A DNA stretch of 64,000 bases from Belliella kenyensis (GTDB taxonomy: Bacteria > Bacteroidota > Bacteroidia > Cytophagales > Cyclobacteriaceae): contig NZ_JAKZGR010000007.1 in NCBI RefSeq assembly GCF_022549675.1, positions 186,001-250,000 of the forward strand, in the 5' to 3' direction. Each line of letters starts with the position of its first letter. Position 1 is the stretch's first letter. Below the pieces are notes generated by a model, which did not search any database, was not told where the DNA came from, and saw only the letters and a program-made list of their open reading frames with translations. The position numbers and the translations under genes are program-made. This document shows positions 28,023 to 37,791 of the stretch, piece after piece.

Positions 28023-29138
28023 TTAACTATATGATTTAAAAAAGATATTAAGCACCATTTCATATTCCTTAGCGATTTTGCTGATATCGAAGCGCTGAAT
28101 GGCTTCTTCTCTCGCTGTTTGTCCCAATCTCTTCATCTTATCAGGATTGGAGATTGCTTCCATCATCTTGGTAGCCAAAACTTCAACATCCTTTACTGGA
28201 TAAATCAATGCGCTCTGATCAACTTTCACAGCTTCCAAATTCATGGGGATATCGGAAGCAATAATGGGAATTCCTGACATCATGGCTTCTACCAATGCTC
28301 CTGAAAATCCTTCGTACCAAGATGGAAAAACAAAACACTCTGCATCGTACAGTTTCTCAGTGACATTGGAGATTACTCCGGGGAGTGAAACTTTGTCTTT
28401 CAATCCAAGCTGCTCTATCATTTTTTCAAGCTCAGGGCGGTAGTTTCCTTCCCCATAGATCACCAAACTGCTATTTGGATATTTCGCATTTACTTTCGCA
28501 AAAGCCCCAATCAATTCCTTGAAGCCTTTCACTTCCAATAAGCGTCCATAGGAGATAAACCGATAACTTTCATCTTCACTTGCATCCCAAACTCGGTTCG
28601 GAACAGCTCTCCCTCTATAGACCACTGTAGATTTTGACAAGGTAACTCCCAATGTCCTCACATGGGACTCGGCTATATAACATGAATTGGAGATATACAG
28701 CTTCGGAATTCCTGCCGTCATGCGATCCAATGCCCAAAAAAATTTGAATTTCCATAACTGAGCCCCTCTTTTGGCTGCTAGTCGGTGCTCGCTGTAACTA
28801 TCATTGACAAATGTCCCAATCAAAGGGATGCCTGTAAATCTTGACAACAATCTGCAAAGGAGGTTACTTCTCATCAAGGAAGAAACCAACAAATCAGGCT
28901 GTTCTTTTTCAACCAATTGCTTTAATCGAAAATACCCCCTCCAAAAATCATAATTCCCTTCTAAATCCAAAAATTCAAAAGGAATCCCAGCTGCAAGATA
29001 TTCTTCTCGAAGGTCATGTCTTGGGTACAAATAAACCACCTGGTAATCAATCTCTTTGGAAAAAAATGGCAAAATCTGTAAAAGACTTTTTTCAGCTCCT
29101 GCATTCCCCATAGTATCTAAAGCAAAAAGCACTTTCAC
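28023..29138 (-). CDS. Glycosyltransferase family 4
   Basis: A 371-residue GT-B transferase with GNAGAEKSLLQILPFF near the N-terminus, YRFISYGRLLEVKGFKELI in the second domain and the donor site FPSWYEGFSGALVEAMMSG (E-x7-E). It starts with GTG at 29138, directly after the stop of the asparagine-synthase-like gene (1-nt gap). Base composition is close to the chromosome average, unlike the AT-rich genes on both sides. Confidence 0.9.
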   Translation of the reverse strand: MKVLFALDTMGNAGAEKSLLQILPFFSKEIDYQVVYLYPRHDLREEYLAAGIPFEFLDLEGNYDFWRGYFRLKQLVEKEQPDLLVSSLMRSNLLCRLLSRFTGIPLIGTFVNDSYSEHRLAAKRGAQLWKFKFFWALDRMTAGIPKLYISNSCYIAESHVRTLGVTLSKSTVVYRGRAVPNRVWDASEDESYRFISYGRLLEVKGFKELIGAFAKVNAKYPNSSLVIYGEGNYRPELEKMIEQLGLKDKVSLPGVISNVTEKLYDAECFVFPSWYEGFSGALVEAMMSGIPIIASDIPMNLEAVKVDQSALIYPVKDVEVLATKMMEAISNPDKMKRLGQTAREEAIQRFDISKIAKEYEMVLNIFFKSYS

Positions 29139-29139
29139 C

Positions 29140-30822
29140 CTACTGATTTTGAGTAAGTTTATTGATTTTATTCACCATTTCAATTATCAGTACTAACCTA
29201 AATGCAATTCTTATGTCAGAAACATTTTCAGACTTAAATTGATTTAAAAATTTTTTTATGCTTTTTGGGAGTATTTCCTTAAGATTAAAATGTGACTTTT
29301 TTTTGCTTCTAACTTTTATTAACCTGTTTCTCAATTTATTAATTTCAAATTCATCAAACCCTAGCTTAGGAAAATATCCTAAATCTAAATTATACTCAAT
29401 TCTTCCAACAATAAATTCCTTAAAATACTTCTCAAATACATAATCATTGTTTTCGGTATAATGAGATTTAGCATAAGGGACTCCTTTAATCTTTATATCA
29501 TTTATTGATTTCAATAAACTTTTGTTCAATAAATATTTAGGGTCTAACTTCTTGGAAAATTGAACTAATGAATTATTTAATAAAGGATTATTAATCTCTA
29601 CAAAAGTTAACTTCAAATCATTTAATGAACTGTTTACATAAGGCAGTCTGAAATCTAATCCCAATCTTGCTGAATACTCATCTAGATTTTCGCTTAGCTT
29701 TTTATTTAAAAACAAAGGTAAGTTTTGTGACTTAGCAATTTCATTAAAAAAATCTACTCTGATATCACTGTACATCAGACAACCTAGGCTTTTTTTAGAT
29801 TGTTTTTCTGAATAAGTTTTATACCTACCGAAATTATGATCTCCCCTAATTACAGATGTTATGTTTTTTTCAGCTAGTTCTCTCCAAAGTCTAAAATTAT
29901 CTAAATAACTGAAAATATGATCAATTCTCCCTTCTCCAAACTTTAAGAAATTATCAAAAATCATTCCTGGATCTTGAATTTGATCATCAATTATATAATC
30001 AAAATGTGTTATACCAAAGGATTCTTTTAATGTTTTTGAAACAGCATAATCAGAATTTATTGAATTTTTACCCTCTTTAGTTGTCCATGTTAAGCACGGA
30101 AGATTCTTTTTTAAGGCTAAAGAGTGAAACAAAAATCTACTCTCAATTCCCCCTGAAAGTAGATGCAAAGTTCTTTCTTTAGAGATTTTTAAAGATTCAA
30201 TATTTTTCTCAATACTTCCATTTAGAATATTTTTAGAGCCTTTAAAAAAATAACTATCAATAAAATCAAAATCGGAAGCGTCTTGAATTCTAACTATATA
30301 ATCTTTAAAATTAAACCTCAAAATAGATGCTCGTGGTAAAATCTTAATTTCATTGTCCCATGAATTCTCAGGTCCCAGAGATCCTGAACTTAGCATCCAG
30401 CCAAACATATGACTATTAAGCTTAAATGATTCCTTAAAAATTATTATAGGGATTTGAATAGATGAAAAAATAAAATAATCATATGTAAAATAATACCAAA
30501 TATTTCTACTACCTGTAAAGTCTGAATTTAATTCAATCTCTTCCTTAAATAACTTGTATATAAAATAATTCCCATCAGGATATATATTCTTTTTATACCA
30601 ATCTTCTGAATTCGTAAAACCCAACAATCCTTTGTTAACATCAATGTTAAGGTCTTCATTGTAACCTACTAAAAAATGAAATATTTCTCCATTATTTATA
30701 GTTTTTAGCTTAGTTTCCTTTCCAAATTCACTTTCTAACCAAGAATAAGTTTTTTGAATTCTTTTATTATATCTAATTGCAATATCAAAGGATTTGAATA
30801 CTATTGAAAATATTTTGGCCAT
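29140..30822 (-). CDS. Asparagine synthase-like protein with degenerate N-terminus
   Basis: A 560-residue protein whose middle carries an adenylate-forming PP-loop, LHLLSGGIESRFLFHSLA (SGGxES instead of SGGxDS), and a downstream RGDHNFGRYKTYSEK segment at the place where asparagine synthases have RGDGADE-like residues. The N-terminal half resembles the Ntn glutaminase fold but starts MAKIFS, so it lacks the Cys2 nucleophile. It may use ammonia or another amine to amidate a sugar or peptide, as related proteins do in capsule loci. It is very AT-rich (long A/T runs), suggesting transfer. The function is inferred from the fold and location. Confidence 0.7.
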   Translation of the reverse strand: MAKIFSIVFKSFDIAIRYNKRIQKTYSWLESEFGKETKLKTINNGEIFHFLVGYNEDLNIDVNKGLLGFTNSEDWYKKNIYPDGNYFIYKLFKEEIELNSDFTGSRNIWYYFTYDYFIFSSIQIPIIIFKESFKLNSHMFGWMLSSGSLGPENSWDNEIKILPRASILRFNFKDYIVRIQDASDFDFIDSYFFKGSKNILNGSIEKNIESLKISKERTLHLLSGGIESRFLFHSLALKKNLPCLTWTTKEGKNSINSDYAVSKTLKESFGITHFDYIIDDQIQDPGMIFDNFLKFGEGRIDHIFSYLDNFRLWRELAEKNITSVIRGDHNFGRYKTYSEKQSKKSLGCLMYSDIRVDFFNEIAKSQNLPLFLNKKLSENLDEYSARLGLDFRLPYVNSSLNDLKLTFVEINNPLLNNSLVQFSKKLDPKYLLNKSLLKSINDIKIKGVPYAKSHYTENNDYVFEKYFKEFIVGRIEYNLDLGYFPKLGFDEFEINKLRNRLIKVRSKKKSHFNLKEILPKSIKKFLNQFKSENVSDIRIAFRLVLIIEMVNKINKLTQNQ

Positions 30823-30826
30823 CTTA

Positions 30827-31696
30827 CTAAAATAAAAATTTAATTAAATAAGGATAATACTTGAAATCAAAACAATTAATCTTTATACCTGAAAATATGT
30901 ATTTGAAGGCATTAACCTTTGATCCAGATTTGAAGTGGTAATTTGCCGCTTTTCTATAAAATCTCCCAGAATGTTTTTTATTTTCCTTAAAAAACCCCGA
31001 GTGTTTTTCTATAATTAAGTCATAAGCTTGGGCTTGTTTTTTGAAATTTGTTGAGAGCCTTTCACCATCATGGATTTTTGCAAAATATAAATACTCCTTT
31101 ATGACGAAAAATCTACAAACTCTAAATAACCTAATCAAAAGCTCAGTATCCTCAGCCGCAGGAAGGCTCTCATCAAACAAACCAACTTCTAATAGAGAAA
31201 TTCTATTAATAATTAACCCTCTTCCTGTACTTGTTTTGATGGCTTTCAAGTAAAAAAATATATCATTTGGATCAGGCTCCCACAAATGATATTCCAATAA
31301 AACTTTTCTATTAGATAAAGAAATTTCTCTTACAACTCCACACCAAAATATTTGGGCGTAAGGCTCACTCTTTATACTATTTTTGAACTTTGTTAAATAT
31401 TCCGAGTCAAGAATATTGTCACTATCTAGAAATACAATAAACTTCCCTTTAGCTAAGTTTATTCCAATATTCCTTGATCCAGCAGCACCAATGTTATTTT
31501 GGTTTATAATATACTTAATCCTATTATCATAGTTTTTTTGATTTAAAAAGTCACCAGTACCATCATTGGAGCAATCATCAATAATTATCAATTCCCAATC
31601 GTTAAAATCTTGGGAAAGAACAGAATCTATTGCGTCCTTCAGAAACTCGATTCTATTGAAGGTTGGGACTATGATAGAAAAAAAAGGGGCGACCAT
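30827..31696 (-). CDS. Glycosyltransferase family 2
   Basis: A GT-A inverting transferase of 289 residues: FFSIIVPTFNRIEFLKDAID at the N-terminus, IIIDDCSNDGT (uridine-binding Asp pair) and IVFLDSDN (metal-binding DxD-like). AAEDTELLIRLFR carries the usual ED catalytic region. AT-rich, 4 nt upstream of the asparagine-synthase-like gene. The sugar is unknown. Confidence 0.9.
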   Translation of the reverse strand: MVAPFFSIIVPTFNRIEFLKDAIDSVLSQDFNDWELIIIDDCSNDGTGDFLNQKNYDNRIKYIINQNNIGAAGSRNIGINLAKGKFIVFLDSDNILDSEYLTKFKNSIKSEPYAQIFWCGVVREISLSNRKVLLEYHLWEPDPNDIFFYLKAIKTSTGRGLIINRISLLEVGLFDESLPAAEDTELLIRLFRVCRFFVIKEYLYFAKIHDGERLSTNFKKQAQAYDLIIEKHSGFFKENKKHSGRFYRKAANYHFKSGSKVNAFKYIFSGIKINCFDFKYYPYLIKFLF

Positions 31697-31701
31697 AATG
31701 T

Positions 31702-32598
31702 TTATTTTTGAAGTAACTGTCCTTTAACACCTCTGATAAAATCTAAAATTCCATAAAAAGTGAATTTTGTGGTTTTCATTCCATAATTCAATCCGAATTT
31801 GAAGGAGAAAATTGCTCTAATTATCATTTTTAAGATTTGATAATTTAATGCACTATAAAAACGATTACGTTGTAAAATAAACAACAAATTTCGCGTTGAG
31901 TAATATTGTCTCCAAAGGTTTTCTATTTTTCGTTTTCTAATAATCCCAGCTTTAAAATTATCCTTTTTATATTTTTTTCTTAATTCAAAATTCAGTGTTC
32001 CATTTATATAGCTTTTAAACCCTAATTCTTTAGCTTTTAAATCGAAATCCAACTCTTCAAACCCAAAAAAAAGATTTTCACACGGCATTGCTCCTGATTG
32101 AATTACCATTTTGTTTACTATTTTCGATTGATTACCAGCAATACTGTCAACTTCAAGAATTTTTTTCCCTTTTAATTCACTATCCGTAAATCTTCTAAAT
32201 TCTCCTTTCATGTTATTAAATAGCGTACCTACTAGCCCAACTTGAGCTGTTTTTGAAACATCATCAATTTCATCAATTAAGCTAAATAATTTTTCAAAAG
32301 TGTCTGTAAATGGGGGTGGATCATCATCGTCACCCCAATAAACCCAATCTGCTCCATCAGCTACACACAATTCCAACCCTTTTACAGCAGCACCAGCTGG
32401 TCCTGCATTGTACCCAATTCGATGATACTTAATCTTTTCTGTCAGGAAGGAATTCATCTCCTTTTCCGTAAGATCATCTGATGAATTGTCAATGATCCAT
32501 AAAGATTGCGGAGGATAACTTTGAGCAAAAACCTTTTGAATTGTTTCTAGCAATTCCTTAGGTCTGTTATAAGTGATGATAAACCCGTTGAATTTCAA
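31702..32598 (-). CDS. Glycosyltransferase family 2 (galactofuranosyltransferase-like)
   Basis: A 298-residue GT-A transferase with FNGFIITYNRPKELLETIQK, WIIDNSSDDLTE and the acidic motif YWGDDDDPPPF. The WGDDDDP motif and length recall GlfT-type and rhamnosyl/galactofuranosyl transferases, so a furanose or deoxysugar donor is possible; this is inference. It lies between two other GT2 genes with 1-5 nt gaps. Confidence 0.85.
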   Translation of the reverse strand: MKFNGFIITYNRPKELLETIQKVFAQSYPPQSLWIIDNSSDDLTEKEMNSFLTEKIKYHRIGYNAGPAGAAVKGLELCVADGADWVYWGDDDDPPPFTDTFEKLFSLIDEIDDVSKTAQVGLVGTLFNNMKGEFRRFTDSELKGKKILEVDSIAGNQSKIVNKMVIQSGAMPCENLFFGFEELDFDLKAKELGFKSYINGTLNFELRKKYKKDNFKAGIIRKRKIENLWRQYYSTRNLLFILQRNRFYSALNYQILKMIIRAIFSFKFGLNYGMKTTKFTFYGILDFIRGVKGQLLQK

Positions 32599-32599
32599 T

Positions 32600-33445
32600 T
32601 TATTTAGATTTGTATATTTTTTTTGAAAACAAAGGTAAATAAGTAATAAGAAATCTAACTATAGTTTTAAAGCTGAACGGGTTGATACTTAGGGCTAATA
32701 GAAAACTTATTCTAGCATTCTTAAAATCACTGATTCTCAGGTAATTTACTCCAATAATTCTATGATATAAAGTTTTTGTTCTTTTAGAAAGCGAACTTGA
32801 ATGTTTGTTCAAAATATGTCCTAAACTTTCTATCTGATTAAGATAATATTGTGAGCCAATTCGACTGCTTTTATGATAATTTAAAACATGTTGATATAAA
32901 TATCCGACATAAATTTCAATTTGATCTAAACGATGGAAAAATTCTGTATTCTCCGAATACTTTAAATGAGTATCAAATCCATTGTTATATTCAAAAAGAG
33001 TTTTTTTTATCGCATAAGTACCAGATAATTTCGCAAAATAAGCTGTAGGATTTGGCAGACTCTCATCACTAAATTCACCATCTATATACACATTGTACCC
33101 ACCAAAAATAAGAGAGTGCGCGTTTCTCAAAATTTCATTACTAAAAAAAAACAAACTATCCACTTCCATTTCGTCATCGGAATCCAAGAAAATCAACCAT
33201 TCGCCTTTTGCTTTTAAAGCTCCAAAATTTCTGGCAGCAGATACTCCTTTATTTATCTGATATTTGTAAACTATTCTTTTGTCATCGAAAAACACTGAAA
33301 CCAACTCCCTAGTTTCATCCTCACTCCCATCGTCTACAACAATCAACTCCCAATCCTCAAAGGTCTGATTCAAGACACTTCTTATTGCATTAGCCAACAC
33401 GTGTGCACGATTGTAAGTAGGTATGATTACACTAATCAATGGCAT
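32600..33445 (-). CDS. Glycosyltransferase family 2
   Basis: A 281-residue GT-A enzyme: ISVIIPTYNRAHVLANAIRS, LIVVDDGSEDET and IFLDSDDEMEV. Its start overlaps the end of the next upstream gene by 14 nt, so the run is one transcript. The C-terminus is basic and may lie on the membrane. Confidence 0.9.
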   Translation of the reverse strand: MPLISVIIPTYNRAHVLANAIRSVLNQTFEDWELIVVDDGSEDETRELVSVFFDDKRIVYKYQINKGVSAARNFGALKAKGEWLIFLDSDDEMEVDSLFFFSNEILRNAHSLIFGGYNVYIDGEFSDESLPNPTAYFAKLSGTYAIKKTLFEYNNGFDTHLKYSENTEFFHRLDQIEIYVGYLYQHVLNYHKSSRIGSQYYLNQIESLGHILNKHSSSLSKRTKTLYHRIIGVNYLRISDFKNARISFLLALSINPFSFKTIVRFLITYLPLFSKKIYKSK

Positions 33446-34367
33446 AAGCTTTTCTTATCTTTTCCAATAAGTTTTTTTTATCAAAAAAATTCACACAATA
33501 AAAGCTATAATAATAAACCCTTCTAAATAGATTATATATAAATCCCTTACTTTGCAACCTAATTACTTTTGAATATAAATCGTCAATTTCAAAAGAATGG
33601 AGATTATCCAAACCTATGTTATCAATTTGTACAGCAATCATTTTCAATTGGCTTCGAGAACTTCTATGTGTAATTCTATTTCCAGAATGTTTTCTTACTA
33701 CTGAAACAGGTTCTTCCCATTCAGCTGCGTAAAAACTACCTCTCCGCATTAACCTGTTCCAAAGCTCAGAATCTTGATGAAGTCTTAGTCTAGTATCAAA
33801 ACATTTATTGCTAATCAGAAAACCTTTCTTTATAGTTACACTATTTGTATTAAAAAGAACTAACTTCGACTTAAGTTTCAATTCATAAAATTTTATTGGC
33901 TCAATTTCTTTCCCCCATTTCATCCTAGGATCTTCAGTGACACCATATAAAAGCTTTCTGTTTTGGATGAAATCTTCTTCGTAGATAGAACATGAATAAA
34001 TCACATCTGCATTGGGGAATTTATCATATACCATTCTATCTTTCGTAAATCTATTTGGCAAATACCAATCATCTGCATCTAAAAAAGCTATGTAATCACA
34101 TGTTGATTTTTCAATCCCTAAATTCCTAGACGCCCCTGCTCCTCTATTCTCACCATTTGGATGTCTAAACAATCGAACTTTTTCATATTGATTGTTTAGA
34201 TCAATGCATTCAATCAAACTACTATCTGTAGAACCATCTTCAACAAGAATAACTTCTCCTACTTCAGTTATGTCTACAGCTGATTCTACAGCTTTCCTAA
34301 CAAATTTAGAGGTATTAAAAACAGGAATTATTACAGAAATCTTAAAAAAATCCGATTTAATCTTCAT
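33432..34367 (-). CDS. Glycosyltransferase family 2
   Basis: A 311-residue GT-A enzyme: ISVIIPVFNTSKFVRKAVES, VILVEDGSTDSS and AFLDADDWYLPNRF, with RLHQDSELWNRLM in the acceptor region. It overlaps the downstream GT2 by 14 nt. AT-rich. About 207 nt without a gene separate it from the next gene upstream; nothing was seen there. Confidence 0.9.
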   Translation of the reverse strand: MKIKSDFFKISVIIPVFNTSKFVRKAVESAVDITEVGEVILVEDGSTDSSLIECIDLNNQYEKVRLFRHPNGENRGAGASRNLGIEKSTCDYIAFLDADDWYLPNRFTKDRMVYDKFPNADVIYSCSIYEEDFIQNRKLLYGVTEDPRMKWGKEIEPIKFYELKLKSKLVLFNTNSVTIKKGFLISNKCFDTRLRLHQDSELWNRLMRRGSFYAAEWEEPVSVVRKHSGNRITHRSSRSQLKMIAVQIDNIGLDNLHSFEIDDLYSKVIRLQSKGFIYNLFRRVYYYSFYCVNFFDKKNLLEKIRKAYAID

Positions 34368-34574
34368 GAAACTATATATATTTTATTTCTCTTTTTAACC
34401 TTTTAAACTCTCTTACTATTTTTAAAATATGGATATACTGAACTTTGCCAATAACATTGCAATATTCCGATTTATCTAACTTCCGATATAAATTGATATT
34501 GTATACTTATGGATATTGACCATTAACAACCTGTTGTGCCAATGAATTGAAGTTACTGGCAAAAAAGCGTATAA

Positions 34575-35579
34575 TCAGATTTTTAAAAAAACTCTTCTAA
34601 GTAATTTGAACCCTATATAAATATTTTTATTAAATAAAAAATGAGTCAAATAATGAGCTACTAAGGTCAAGCCCATAAATGAGCTTTTCAAGTACAACAA
34701 ACTTAATCTCTCATAAAGAATTTTCAAGAAAACATCTCTATCTATAATTAAAGTACCATTATTCAATATTATAGAATTCAATTTCTCTACAAAACTTGGG
34801 ATTACTTGTAACATATCAATATTTTCGATTTCTTCTTTGTAGGACAATGCTCTATACAGTTTTATTTCAGATACATTCATTCTAATTCCAAATGAATAAT
34901 TTAGAAAATCAACTCTAGCTTTCGTACTACTCTCTTTTTGTTTTTCAGCAAATCTCTTGGAGACCTGGTCATCATGTAACCTATAACCAACTAGCCTCTC
35001 TGATAATACGGAAATTTCACCACCAATTTTTAAAATAGCTAGCCAAAGAGCATTGTCTTCAGAATGAATATATTTAACATTATATCTTAATTGATATTCA
35101 TCCAAGAATCTTTTTCTAATACATACACTTGGATGAACCAATGGACAATTGAAAATTGAAATTGCTAATACATCAGAATTTTTTAACGCCTTACCTCCTT
35201 TTGAATTCTCTCTTCCTAATATAAACCTATTGGTTCCGCATACTACCACTTTAGGATTTATTTCCATAAACTGAACTTGTCTTTTAATTCTTTCTCTATG
35301 GGAAACATCATCCGAATCCATTCTAAAAATATATTCACCATTTGCTAATGTAATTCCCCGATTTAAAGTAGGAACCAGACCTTCGTTTGAAAGATTATTA
35401 ATAATTTTTATCCTTGAGTCCGAAAACTCTTTTAAAATTTCAGGTGTGGAATCAGTTGACCCATCATTTATTATCAAAAATTCAAAATCAGTAAAAGATT
35501 GATTTAAAATTGACTCTATTGCTTGACTAACATACTTTTCGCAATTAAAAACAGGCAATAAAATTGTAACTTTAGGCAT
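34575..35579 (-). CDS. Glycosyltransferase family 2
   Basis: A 334-residue GT-A enzyme: VTILLPVFNCEKYVSQAIES, LIINDGSTDSTPE and FRMDSDDVSHRERI, with SEDNALWLAILK in the catalytic-base region. The C-terminal 100 residues are hydrophobic and basic. Its start overlaps the FkbM gene by 8 nt. Confidence 0.9.
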   Translation of the reverse strand: MPKVTILLPVFNCEKYVSQAIESILNQSFTDFEFLIINDGSTDSTPEILKEFSDSRIKIINNLSNEGLVPTLNRGITLANGEYIFRMDSDDVSHRERIKRQVQFMEINPKVVVCGTNRFILGRENSKGGKALKNSDVLAISIFNCPLVHPSVCIRKRFLDEYQLRYNVKYIHSEDNALWLAILKIGGEISVLSERLVGYRLHDDQVSKRFAEKQKESSTKARVDFLNYSFGIRMNVSEIKLYRALSYKEEIENIDMLQVIPSFVEKLNSIILNNGTLIIDRDVFLKILYERLSLLYLKSSFMGLTLVAHYLTHFLFNKNIYIGFKLLRRVFLKI

Positions 35580-36432
35580 GGATTATAATATTTTTCCTTA
35601 TTCCAAATATCAATTCTCCAAATAAAAATACTTCAAATCCTTCTTCTTGCAATACAATTTTAAATTCATTTTCAAATTGCTCTGAATGAGGTTCTAAAGC
35701 AATTGAATTCACTTTTTTCAAAATCCTACAAGTAGTATCACGATCTTTAAAAACCTCCAACTCTGCACCCTCAATATCAATTTTCATGAAGTCAATTAAA
35801 TCTATCTTTTCCATTTCCAACAAATATTCTATTGTAACACCCATAATTTCTCCACCAATTGATTCTTTCGTCTCAAATCCCCAACCAGTTGATTTTTCAT
35901 TCTGAACATCAATAGGTCCTAAAGTTGTGTTTCTAGACCAAACCCCTTTATTTTCTAATTTTATATTTTTTAAATCATTAATCTTTTTGTTTTTTCTTAA
36001 TATTTCAAAATTTGCTTGATTCGGCTCAATCACTAAAATTTTAATATCTTTATAAAATCGACTGAAATAAATACTTGTAAAACCTAGGTTACCTCCTGCG
36101 TCAATCATAGTTTTAGGTTGAAAATTATGTTTTCCAAAAACCTCTATTACTCTAGAGTACTCTTCGAAGATAAAAATTTGCCTAAACACCATTAAGTCTG
36201 GGTAAATTCTTCTTATAAAAATTAAAGTTAATTTTGAATTCACAAAAATTTTAATCTTTGTCAATTCCTTCTTTTTACTAATATGGTAGTAATATTTAAA
36301 TGAATTTTCGACAAATCGTATAAATTCCTTGCCCAGCTTATCCTTTCTTTTCAAATAAAAATTAGCAATTGAAATCAATTCTTGTGGATGAAAATTCAAC
36401 AAAATAGTTTTAATAATTAAAAGTCTACCCAT
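35572..36432 (-). CDS. FkbM family methyltransferase
   Basis: A 286-residue SAM-dependent methyltransferase. The SAM site is MIDAGGNLGFTSIYFS and VIEPNQANFEIL; DFMKIDIEGAELEVFKDRD is the FkbM signature. In polysaccharide loci such enzymes O-methylate sugars. It overlaps both neighbours (8 nt and 16 nt), so it is co-translated. AT-rich like the rest of the run. Confidence 0.9.
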   Translation of the reverse strand: MGRLLIIKTILLNFHPQELISIANFYLKRKDKLGKEFIRFVENSFKYYYHISKKKELTKIKIFVNSKLTLIFIRRIYPDLMVFRQIFIFEEYSRVIEVFGKHNFQPKTMIDAGGNLGFTSIYFSRFYKDIKILVIEPNQANFEILRKNKKINDLKNIKLENKGVWSRNTTLGPIDVQNEKSTGWGFETKESIGGEIMGVTIEYLLEMEKIDLIDFMKIDIEGAELEVFKDRDTTCRILKKVNSIALEPHSEQFENEFKIVLQEEGFEVFLFGELIFGIRKNIIIHA

Positions 36433-37652
36433 TTTCCTTTTGAAAATACATTTCCATAATTATAATTCCCATGTTTAAGGAACTTAGACCCTTTGTCTAT
36501 AATATTTAATTTACAAACGTTTTGGAGCTCCTCAATTTTTTCAATTCCTTGTTCATGTAAAAAAACATGAAGAAAATATGTTCCTCTTACCAAAAATTCA
36601 GCGTCTAACTCATAATATAAAAACTCAGATAACTGACTAGATTCAAATGAACAAATCCTTGATCCTTGTTCATTCAGAATTGTACAAAAAAGTGTATACT
36701 TTGAATCCTGAAATTTATTATTTGAACCAATCACAAAATTAATTATCACCCTTTCATTATGGAAATACTCAGAAACCCGTTTTCTTGAATTATCAATATA
36801 ACAAATCTCTTTAATCCAATATTTTTTTAGAGATTGATTAGGACCTTTATAATTGTTGTCAACATCCTTTTGAAATTCTAAGTAACTTGAAATTACAGTA
36901 TTAAGATTACCTTTATAAATTACTTTTCCATCACTTATCATCAAGCCAGAGTCACATAATTCTTGTACTGCCCCCATGTTATGACTCACAAACAACACCG
37001 TCCTCCCCTGATTCTTACTCACATCCTCCATCTTCCCCAAGCACTTTTGTTGGAACTCATAATCTCCCACTGCAAGCACTTCATCGATAATCAAAATCTC
37101 CGGGTCCAAATGAGCTGCTACAGAAAAACCAAGCCGAACTTTCATTCCAGATGAATAGAATTTTACTGGAGTGTCGATAAATTTTTCCACACCTGAAAAG
37201 TCGATGATTTCATCCAGTTTTGAGTCTATCTCTCTCTTTGTCATCCCTAGGATAGTGCCATTCATATAGATATTTTCCCGACCAGAAAGCTCAGGATGAA
37301 AACCAGTTCCCACTTCCAAAAGGGATGCTACCCTACCCCGCATTTCTATTCTTCCTGAAGTCGGCTCTGTAATCTGAGAAAGGATTTTTAGTAATGTGGA
37401 TTTTCCAGCTCCATTCTTTCCAATTATACCTAATACCTCACCTTGCTGCACTTCGAAACTTACATCTTTCAAAGCCCAAAATATAGACTCATCCTCATTT
37501 CCTTCAAACTTACTCAAACTTTTCAACCGCTTAAAATTCTCAAAAGGCGATTTAATCACATTAGCCAGCTGACCAGCCAAGGTTTTAGCTTGTTTTTCTT
37601 TTAAGCCAAGCCGGTAGCGTTTGGAAACTCCTTCTACTTTAATTATCGACAT
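36417..37652 (-). CDS. Polysaccharide export ABC transporter, ATP-binding protein (Wzt type)
   Basis: The N-terminal 250 residues are an ABC ATPase of the polysaccharide export type: IIGKNGAGKSTLLKILS (Walker A), the GREN and FHPELSG region, FYSSGMKVRLGFSVAAHLDP and LIIDEVLAVGD (Walker B). The C-terminal 160 residues form a beta-rich Wzt-C-like domain that binds the glycan in other systems. The ATPase half has chromosome-like composition (54 G/C in 120 nt at 37021-37140), but the C-terminal half is very AT-rich (33 in 120 at 36481-36600). The membrane partner Wzm is not in the window. Confidence 0.9.
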   Translation of the reverse strand: MSIIKVEGVSKRYRLGLKEKQAKTLAGQLANVIKSPFENFKRLKSLSKFEGNEDESIFWALKDVSFEVQQGEVLGIIGKNGAGKSTLLKILSQITEPTSGRIEMRGRVASLLEVGTGFHPELSGRENIYMNGTILGMTKREIDSKLDEIIDFSGVEKFIDTPVKFYSSGMKVRLGFSVAAHLDPEILIIDEVLAVGDYEFQQKCLGKMEDVSKNQGRTVLFVSHNMGAVQELCDSGLMISDGKVIYKGNLNTVISSYLEFQKDVDNNYKGPNQSLKKYWIKEICYIDNSRKRVSEYFHNERVIINFVIGSNNKFQDSKYTLFCTILNEQGSRICSFESSQLSEFLYYELDAEFLVRGTYFLHVFLHEQGIEKIEELQNVCKLNIIDKGSKFLKHGNYNYGNVFSKGKWVDF

Positions 37653-37791
37653 CGATATTTAATCTTATGAATTTTTCTCATTTATTCCTGATATGATCTG
37701 CCAATTATATTTGAATATTTATACCCTCCAAATCTCCCATGCAGTAAAACCCCTCAAAACCTCCCAACCCCGCTAACAACACCAACCCCTC

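Noticed and set aside
24136-37652. Complete lipopolysaccharide or capsule locus with sugar-nucleotide genes
   Set aside because: Only transferases, one methyltransferase, one amidase-like protein and the export ATPase are present; no nucleotide-sugar synthesis genes, flippase or permease were seen, so the glycan type is not claimed.
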